In this document: positions 56,581 through 64,000 of the stretch, one piece after another
How positions within the stretch are numbered: the stretch's first letter is position 1
How the letters are laid out: every line of letters starts with the position of its first letter
Origin: Nicotiana tabacum
Taxonomy: Eukaryota > Streptophyta > Magnoliopsida > Solanales > Solanaceae
Length of the DNA: 64,000 nucleotides
NCBI RefSeq assembly: GCF_000715075.1
Contig: NC_134096.1
Span: 122,456,643 to 122,520,642, forward strand
Reading direction: 5' to 3'
Position numbers and translations under genes: made by a program
The notes under the pieces: generated by a model
What the model was told of the DNA's origin: nothing
The model's input: the letters and a program-made list of their open reading frames with translations, nothing else
Databases searched by the model: none

Positions 56581-56969
56581 GTACACTGAAAATATGTTTT
56601 ATTTTCGTTGCTTATGCAGGGGAAAAAGAAAGTTGAGGATAACATTGCAACAAAACGTTTTGTTGAAGGAAAGGTAAATTTCTTTACTGTTTTATTTAGC
56701 AAACTTTCAACTACTAAAAAAATTAGCATATTCAATAGATATGTAAATAATATTTATTCTGAAAACTATACAGGAATCTACTAATGTCTCTTTGGAAGAC
56801 TTTGAAGACTCCTGAAGATCCACATGTCAATGACGGTGTTAACTGTAGGAAGAGAAGAACTTCATTAAGAAAGATTAGAAAGAGAAAAAACCTAATCATA
56901 CATGACGATGAAGTTATCGAGCAAGCCACCAAAAAAACAAGAAGTAGAGTGTTTATTTGTTGGTTTTAG
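56581..56969 (+). other. Exon-like pair separated by a short intron, unknown protein
   Basis: GKKKVEDNIATKRFVEGK ends at a GTAAAT donor (56674). An acceptor TATACAG lies about 100 bp on, followed by ESTNVSLEDFEDS, and then in another frame DPHVNDGVNCRKRRTSLRKI, a Lys/Arg-rich tail ending KKTRS. The basic tail could be a nuclear signal. It could be a captured gene piece in the decayed Helitron; I do not recognise the protein. Confidence 0.3.
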
Positions 56970-57719
56970 AGCTTTTGATGTTTAAGAGTAGACAAAATTA
57001 TTGTATCCTTTTGTGCTTTTCAGTATGGTCACTGCAGTAGAAGTTGTATTGATGTACAAATTTCTCTAATGTTGCAGTTTGTTTTGGTAAACTTATTGAT
57101 GTAAACATGTTTCAAAATAGTATTGTCTCCATGTCATGTCATTGTTCGAATTTAACTTTAATATATGATCTTTATTTCCCGTATTGTTGTTATTACAAAA
57201 CTGCATGAGAATATAACCTTATATCGTGAAATAACCACCGAGAAAAAACCCTGCAATAAAAAGACAAAAACAAAGCGTACTAAAATAAGAAACACACCTT
57301 CTCTTTCGTTGTTCATGTGTATCTTTTTCAAATTTCCCCATTCTAATTTCTGTTATCGTACAACTTGAAATCAAGGTAAAAACTATGGAACATTAAAAGT
57401 TGTACATCTAATGATTTGGAAACTGTACTAGCATGTATATGGTTGTTACTATGGAATGACAAGGAACTAAAGATGTCTTCGACGCAAAAAAAGAGAGCAT
57501 GTATATGAGTTTTAAGTACAACAGTCTTTGTTTTAACATTTTTATGTATGTTATGAACATGACATAGATACCTTTAGACACAAAAAATACATAGCAATTC
57601 AAATGACTTATTTTCCTCATTCTCTAGAAGGAAGCAAATTGAACGTATTCAGTAGCAAAAATATACAACAGTGAATTTTCTTATGTTATGTTGTTCATGA
57701 CTGCTGATTATTTGTCTAA
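56970..57719. other. AT-rich region, nothing recognised
   Basis: Short frames only; no repeat or motif stands out. Confidence 0.4.
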
Positions 57720-58110
57720 AGGTGGTGAGAGGTGGTGAGAAAGACATTTTCTCTCCTATGGATATGATTCTCAACAAAACTTCTTTAATCATTTGGGATG
57801 AAGCCCCCATGGCAAATAAGTTTTGTTTTGAAGCATTAGATAAGACATTGAGAGATATTCGGCGAGTGAGGTATGAAATAGCTCTGACAAACCTTTTGGA
57901 GGCCTTACAGTCGTATATGGTGGTGATTTTTGCCAAATATTACCTGTTATTCCAAAGGGTACTCAAGCTGATATTGTTGATGCATCACTAAACTCCTCTT
58001 ATTTGTGGCCATTTTTCACAATATATGAATTGAAGCAAAATATGCGACTATGCAATGGAAATTGGAACTCTCTCGTAAATGAAATATCGCATTAATTAAG
58101 TGGAAGAAGG
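57720..58110 (+). pseudogene. Helitron Pif1-like helicase fragment
   Basis: Walker B region is clear: LNKTSLIIWDEAPMANKFCF, then EALDKTLRDI. After a frameshift near 57900 comes GGDFCQILPVIPKGTQADIV, the next helicase motif, then DASLNSSYLWPFFTIYELKQ and NMRLCNGNW. A stop follows. Walker A and the rest are absent. Pif1-type helicases of this type with these motifs are encoded by plant Helitrons. Confidence 0.85.
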
Positions 58111-58484
58111 TAGATGGGGCACGACGATAATTTCCCGACTTTCGAACCTTGCGCCCTATTACATTTGGGAATTGCTCTTAAAATGATGAACAAAAACAAT
58201 ACTCTCTAATGGATGGATCAATAAATTATGGTGAAAAGAAATAGCCAATTCAGAGAAACTGAGTTAAAATTAAAAAGTAAAAATCATTATAAACATTTTT
58301 AAAAAAATGAGTGTTACATAGAAGAGAAAAAACTAGATTTGATAACGTTCATCATTTAATTAAATGAGAGAAATTTATCTTTTTTTATCACTCAGTTATA
58401 TAACTTTAATTAAAACTTTAAAATATTTTATTAATAATAATTACATAAAATATATGTGACACATAATACTTAAAATTGGGGCCC
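58111..58484. other. AT-rich region, nothing recognised
   Basis: No frame or motif. The last 20 bp (AATTGGGGCCC) may be the edge of an older repeat whose other part is at 58673-58722 (TTAGGCCGCCCCTG). Confidence 0.35.
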
Positions 58485-58493
58485 TTAATATAT

Positions 58494-58663
58494 GAAGAAT
58501 TAACCCAAATAGCCATCCACCTTATCACTTAAACTAAAAATAGCCAGTGAATGTATAATATATGCATAATTTATGTATTACATGTGCATAATTGTGTATA
58601 ATCAATGTATATGACTAGAAAAAGTAAACAATTAATATGACCGGTTATTTGTGTAAAGATCCC
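58494..58663. mobile_element. Small Mutator-type element (170 bp)
   Basis: Flanked by TTAATATAT on both sides (58485-58493 and 58664-58672), a 9-bp duplication. The ends are imperfect inverted repeats: GAAGAATTAACCCAAATAGC at the left and the complement GGGATCTTTACACAAATAAC at the right, with 13 of the first 21 positions alike. No coding capacity. Confidence 0.65.
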
Positions 58664-58722
58664 TTAATATATTGGAGGCCTAAGACAAGACTTCATTTGC
58701 CTTACCTTAGGCCGCCCCTGCT

Positions 58723-59406
58723 TGTTTGTTGTAAAATCTTTTCCGAATATTTATTACATATAAGCATGTGATATTTGTACACCTCAGAGTAGTTATTTTG
58801 CTCTGAGTTCTGCTTAGTAGTTTTAATTTGCGCACAAAGAAAAACAGAGGTTGAAAGTAGTCATCACGGAAGCACGTTGATAATCATACTTTATACGATG
58901 TAAAAGATAGCATATAAAGCAATTATACCCGATTTATACCTCCCATTTATGATTACTCATAAATCTGCCTTGTGGATTTCATGCTCTACAGTCCAATTGG
59001 AACAAAGCAATCTATCAAGAACTTAATATGGCAAGATCAATCTATCACTTGTATACGAACATCTAAATGATACACGTACTTAAACTATAGCCCAAGAAAG
59101 TTAAAGCAAAAATTATTAGGTGAAGAGCGATAAGATAGTATGGTCATTAGTTGATCTGCTCGCTAATGAACAACTTGCCCAAGGTTATCTTTACCATGCT
59201 AGAAAGATCAAGCATTTGTTTGCTTAATTTATATACCATTTACTCTAGAACAAATAATCAAGCAACACTGGAAGATAAAATCCTTCTTCTCACAACAGCA
59301 ATGTCATTGCAAAATAAACAGAGGAAGAGAACTGAAGAAGATGAAGCGAAGAACTTTTTTACGCATTGTGAAGCTATACCCAAAATTTGACTTCTTAATT
59401 AGGCTT
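58723..59406. other. Unassigned region before the Tat-like LTR
   Basis: Low-complexity and AT-rich. A frame near 59151-59390 (QATLEDKILLLTTAMSLQNK) has no recognised motif, and I do not call it a gene. Confidence 0.35.
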
Positions 59407-60129
59407 TGTATGCGGTCGAAATAGATTTCGGCGTTCGTATGATTGATTGAGTTCGAAACATAATCGATCGAAGCAAGACTTCGAGACGGGTTCCGAAGAT
59501 GGTACAAACAAGCTTCGAGTCCGAGGGCCAATCAATGTCGAGCTCGATATCATTATCAAACCCGAATCCAAATCGAACTATGATGTAAAGTAAAGTTATC
59601 GAGCTTATGATCCAGAGACCGACCAACATCGACCCCGAATCAATTCAAGGGTCCGAGTCAGAATCGAGCTCAAGCCAAGATCGAGAGCTCGAGTCAAGAC
59701 CGAAAACTCAAGTCAATATCGAGCTCATAGACAAGAGCCGTTGCAATCCCACTAGAGGAGAAAATCTTGGCAGGAATTGTGGAAAAACTGATTTATCATG
59801 GGTCTCCCATTATGTATTTTTAATTATATCTAAAGTAAAATTCTTCTACTATAAAGGGGATGGTTATCATTTCCGTAGAGGACAAATTTTTGCTTACATT
59901 GTAATTCAAGCATCATATTCTCCTATAGTAAAGAGTTGTTCTTTCAAACTTTTTAATTTGATTCTACTTGTTTAGTCCTAAAATTCATCTTTTTTACAAC
60001 CTTGTCTATTTTGCATTCTTTGCAATCTATACTTGATATTTCTATTTATACTTACGATTTGTATTAAGCTACACCACATATCCTTAGAACTACGTACAAA
60101 TTCAACTCTATCCGTTTTTCGGGTAAACA
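59407..60129 (+). repeat. 5' LTR of Tat-like gypsy element G
   Basis: TGTATGCGGTCGAAAT at the start, GGGTAAACA at the end, directly before a primer-site-like sequence. It contains many GAGCTCGA-type palindromic pieces (59540-59730). No second copy is visible, so the borders are inferred. Confidence 0.7.
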
Positions 60130-60131
60130 GT

Positions 60132-60150
60132 TTAGCGCCCACCGTGAGGC
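60132..60150 (+). other. Primer-binding site of element G
   Basis: TTAGCGCCCACCGTGAGGC resembles the TTGGCGCCCACCGTGGGGC primer sites of plant gypsy elements, with two changes, and follows the LTR end by two bases. Confidence 0.7.
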
Positions 60151-60263
60151 TAAGGATAAAAGTGGTTATTTGATACGAATCTGCAAAAACACACTATTGT
60201 GTTTTGTGCTTGTTTCCGAAAATATCTTGGATTTCGGATTAGCAACGACTAACTACCAGTCAA

Positions 60264-61209
60264 ATGGCCTCACCAATCGACAACGAAGCCAGTCTTCAAG
60301 ATGAGAACAATAACTTGACACCTAGTACCGAAAGACCACTTGTCAACGCCGTTGGAGCTCGAATCGGAGCACCGATAGATATCAATTCGCATGTGGCCAT
60401 TGAGGCGAACCTACATTCTGAACCCGAAAATAGCATTCATGGTGGCACTCGGTCTGCAACTCAAGATACCCATAACGTCGAGGAAAACGGCGTTAGCTTG
60501 CGTATGATTTTCGAAATGTTGCATTCTCAACAGGCAGCAATAGCTCAGTTGCAGAGCCAAACCCAGCTAGAAAACATGCTGGAGCCCAATCCACCTCGAG
60601 AAATCACCCACAGAACAGATCCAGCCATAGTGAATTCAAATAAGCAAGAATCGAGGACTACTACCAAAATTGCTAAATTGCTCGAGGAACTCACAAAGCG
60701 AGTCGAAGCCAACGATAAAAAAGTAGAAACATATAACTCCAGGATCGATCAAATCCTGGGAGCTCCACCAATGATAAAAGGGCTGGATTCAAAACAAAAT
60801 CGTGCAAAAACCTTTTCCCTCGAGCGCAGCCCCAAAACCAATCCCAATAATATTCCGTATGCCCGATATTCCCAAATATAACGGAATGACCGATCCCAAC
60901 GAGCACGTCACTTCTTACACATGTGCCATCAAGGGCAATGATTTAGAAGACGATGAAATCGAATCTGTGTTGTTAAAACAATTTGGAGAGACCCTCTCGA
61001 AGGGAAAAATGATTTGGTATCACAACCTACAACCAAATTCCAATGACTCGTTCGCCATGTTAGCAGATTCTTTTGTGAAAACACATGCCGGCGGCATAAA
61101 AGTCACAACAAGAAAATCGGACCTCTTCAAGGTAAGACAAAAGGATAACGAGATGTTGAGAGAGTTCGTATCTCATTTTCAAATGGAACAAATGGATCTG
61201 CCAAGAGTC
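60264..61209 (+). pseudogene. gag of Tat-like gypsy element G
   Basis: ATG at 60264. The N-terminal 180 residues are hydrophilic with a coiled-coil-like stretch (LRMIFEMLHSQQAAIAQLQS; KIAKLLEELTKRVEANDKKV). A +1 shift lies near 60810-60870. The capsid part then follows in another frame: RMPDIPKYNGMTDPNEHVTS, VLLKQFGETLSKGKMIWYHN, LREFVSHFQMEQMDLPRV. The frame is cut at 61209 by LTR F. The rest of the element lies outside the window or is lost. Confidence 0.85.
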
Positions 61210-61829
61210 TGACACGACCCAAAATCCCACCACAGGCGTCGTGATGGCACCTAGTCTCTAAGACTAGGTAAGCCGATTTCTATTACATTTTGAAGCCATT
61301 TTTTTTATATAAAAAAAAATCTAACTGCGGAAATAATTACAATACACAACCTCCCAAGACTGGTAGTACTGAGTCATGAACTCTAACTGAATACATAGAA
61401 TGATCACGAGGACCGAATATACAATACTGTTTGATTTTAAATTAACAGTACAATGAAATAAAAAGACTCCAATGGACTGCGACGGCCAAGCAGCTCTACC
61501 TTGAATCCTTATGATCGAGCTTTAACTATGCTCAAGTCGATATCTTCAATACCTGGCTCTGCACAAAAATGTGCAGAAGTTTAGAGTGAGTACACCACAA
61601 CGGTGCCCAGTAAGTATCAAGACTAACCTCAATGGAGTAGAGACGAAGTACAGTCAAGACACTCACTGGTCTAATAACCTGTGCAATATAATATACAAAA
61701 TAATAGAAAACAAATAATAATAAAGGCAGGATAAAACAACCAGTGATATGCACAACGAACAACAAGAACACCATTAATATCACTCAACAATTAATAAACA
61801 CAATTACACCCAATTAAATCAAGCCCTTC

Positions 61830-62040
61830 AAATAAATGTCTTTCACATAGTTCTTCCAAATAACTCTCTTTCAAATATAATTCTCTCAAATAATTATTTT
61901 TCAAATATAATTCTTTCAATAAATATTTTCAAATACAATTTCCTCAAATAAATATCTTTCAAAATACAATTCTTTTATATGATACTTTCTAAGTAAAAAT
62001 CATTTCAAATAAATATTTTGAATATAATTGTTTCAATTAA
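61830..62040. repeat. TTCAAATATAATTCTTTCAAATA minisatellite in LTR F
   Basis: The same kind of array as 24400-24705 in LTR C, with fewer and more degenerate units. Confidence 0.7.
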
Positions 62041-62139
62041 AAAGTCACCATGTGACACCTTATTTCAAAATCATCACAATACGGGTCTCATCCAATTTTC
62101 ATATTTTTCGTAAATACGGGTCTTAGCCCATTTTTATAT

Positions 62140-62360
62140 TTCCACGGCACCTCGTGCCCATAATTAAATCATCATATTTTTCCGGCTCGTCGTGCCCTCA
62201 TTCTATATCACAACTGCACGGACAATTCACGTGCCAAATATCATTATCATTTCATCACAGCACCTCGTGCCCACATTTTATATCACAACTGCACGGACAA
62301 TTCACGTGCCAATATCCCCATTTCATATCACAATTCACGGCACCTCGTGCCCACATTTCA
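62140..62360. repeat. CACCTCGTGCCCACATTTCAT repeats in LTR F
   Basis: Four units contain GCACCTCGTGCCC and alternate with ACTGCACGGACAATTCACGTG. They match in position, not in sequence, the GGCACGACATCACCC array of LTR C. Confidence 0.7.
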
Positions 62361-63824
62361 TTTTATAAACCGCCTGACAATAGCCAGAGGCTCCCAATTT
62401 CAACAAAATCAGATTATTATCAATTTACTAACAACAAGACAAGTTGCACAAGGTATAAAATAAACACAAGAAAATCACATCACATGAAAATTTTCAACAC
62501 CACAAACCCACATCATCACATATCGTCCCTGACAATAGCCACCCTTATCGCTCCTATAGCCACCCTTATCGCTCCACCCAGACAATATCAATAGCCAACG
62601 AACACAACAGTCAAATGCCACCCTTATAACCACATAATATCAACGGTGAAATGCCACCCTTATCTCCCCAAAATAACAACTCACACAACATAACAATTTA
62701 CACGGAAAATTATCACAACATAACAAAAATCAATTTATATCACAATTTGCCCAATGGCCACAACCAAATTTCAAAGATACAACCAAGTCAATTAATTTCA
62801 CAGTAAATAGCCAAATGCTCCACACAATGTGTACAACACCCAAAAATAATCAATAGAGATAGAAATTACTCAACATAAAGCAAAGTCTTCATAAAAGATC
62901 AAATTTTCAATAATTATATAAACACCTCTTCTTAAGCTCATTTAATTAATTATTTGCAGAGGGAGAAATCCAAAATGAAATTAAATTCTAATAATTATCA
63001 AGGCAGCAAATTCACGAAATTTCATAAATAATCAAATAACAATCACATCACATTGTCATATAACAACAGAGTCAACAACAAAGGTTTAGACACGACAAGT
63101 AGATAAAATATATGCCAACAATTATCCAATTTACTACACAATATGCTCAAGACTTTAACTCAATACAATTTGCACATATAAACCAAGTACGTACTCGTCA
63201 CCTCACATACATGATTTTCAATTACCCAAGTTGCAAATAAGACTCAATGCCTAAGGGGAATTTCCCCCACTCGAGGTTAAGCAAGACACTTACCTCCTTG
63301 AAGTTATGTCGATGTTCCAAAATCGCCTTCTTGCTTGAATTGACCTCCTGACAGCTCAAATCTATCCAAATTAATTGTATAACCTCATTAAAATTCATCG
63401 GAAATAATTCCGGACTATAATACGTCGACTTAAAAATTTTATTCCAAAAAGTCAACAAAAGTCAACGCGGGATTCGCCCCTCGGGACCCGACATAATTTT
63501 CATGAAATCCGAACACCCATTCCGATACGAGTTCAACTATACCAATTTTATCGAATTCCAATAAAACCTCTACTTCCAAATCTTAAATTTTAGTTTTTGA
63601 AAGATTTTACAAAAATCTTGATTTTTCCTCCATTAAATCCGAATTAAACGATGGATTCAAAGACATAATTATGAAAATTAATCAAAACTGGATAAGAATC
63701 ACTTACCCCAAACACCCACGTAAGAATCTCTCCAAAAATCGCCTTCTACCGAGCTCCAACTTTGATTTTGAGTTATGAACTCAAACCCCCATTTTTTGGA
63801 CTTTTAATTCTGCCCAGATACTCC

Positions 63825-64000
63825 TTCTTCGCGTTCGCGACCACTCCTTCGCGTTCGCGAAGGCCAAAAATCCAGCTGGCTCCAATCCTTCTTCGCGTTC
63901 GCGAAGGCCAACTGCTTCTGCCCCATCATTTCCTCTTCGCGTTCGCGAAGTCCTCGTCGCGTTCACGGAGATCAGCTGACCAACTGCTTCGCGTTCGCGT
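63825..64000. repeat. TTCGCGTTCGCGAAG palindrome block in LTR F
   Basis: Units of CTTCGCGTTCGCGAAGGCC run to the end of the window. The unit is the same as in element T, although F is otherwise closer to C. Confidence 0.85.

Larger units (their letters stand above)
61210..64000 (-). repeat. LTR F: chromovirus-type LTR, incomplete
   Basis: Starts TGACACGACCC (TGTCACGACCC with one change) inside the gag of G and runs to the window end. It is the nearest relative of LTR C: segments such as the AGACTCAATGCCTAAGGGG stretch at 63240 match 25890, and it shows the unoccupied site of the hAT-type insertion. The preceding sequence has no primer site, so F is a 3' LTR or a solo LTR. Confidence 0.75.

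Noticed and set aside
59151..59390. Possible host exon
   Set aside because: No recognisable domain, weak codon pattern and no splice sites that link it to another exon.
61210..64000. LTR F as the missing 5' LTR of element C
   Set aside because: No tRNA-iMet primer site or leader stands before F; it is preceded directly by the gag of a Tat-like element.

Overview
The window is repeat-dense intergenic plant DNA, very probably from a member of the Solanaceae and possibly Nicotiana. The judgement rests on the LTR families (TGTCACGACCC-type chromovirus LTRs, an Athila-like element, Solanaceae-style copia gag) and on memory of similar sequences; no database was searched. I find no intact host protein-coding gene, tRNA, rRNA or CRISPR array. 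Almost everything is a retrotransposon, a fragment of one, or a small DNA transposon, and nearly every coding region is broken.

Left nest (1-23577). The oldest recognisable layer is a Ty1/copia element on the minus strand: LTR 11864-11897 plus 23101-23577, and gag pieces 11728-11785 and 8355-8867. Three later elements interrupt it. A chromovirus (element T, 11898-23095, target duplication ACAAG) sits in the copia LTR. A solo LTR (element S, 8868-11727) sits in the gag. An Athila-like Ty3/gypsy element (element A, 1 to about 8354, left end outside the window) breaks the gag again. Element A carries an extra downstream reading frame with its own apparent promoter and intron.

Middle nest (23854-50365). 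Element C, a large minus-strand LTR with only a gag zinc-knuckle remnant behind it, was hit by chromovirus B (27180-47522, duplication CTAAT). B was hit in turn by chromovirus D (29810-39912, duplication ATTTC). C also holds a 717-bp hAT-type insertion (26167-26883). B has lost RNase H and the end of integrase, and a stray copy of the sequence that flanks B on the right is joined inside it at 40187-40512. D has lost its protease and one catalytic integrase residue.

Right part (50366-64000). A 5'-truncated copia element (RNase H plus 3' LTR, to 52681) is followed by about 6 kb of AT-rich DNA with decayed Helitron helicase pieces, a small Mutator-type element, and the 5' end of a Tat-like gypsy element (LTR, primer-binding site, gag). 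That gag is cut by another large chromovirus-type LTR (F) running off the window.

Recurrent themes are: (1) short CpG-rich palindromic repeats, different in sequence in each family but at a similar offset of about 0.7-1.15 kb from the sense LTR start in S, T, B, C and D; (2) a leader shared by T, B and D with the 8-nt palindrome AGACGTCT and a splice-acceptor-like CAG directly before the gag ATG; (3) different missing functions in related elements, so movement would have needed proteins supplied in trans.
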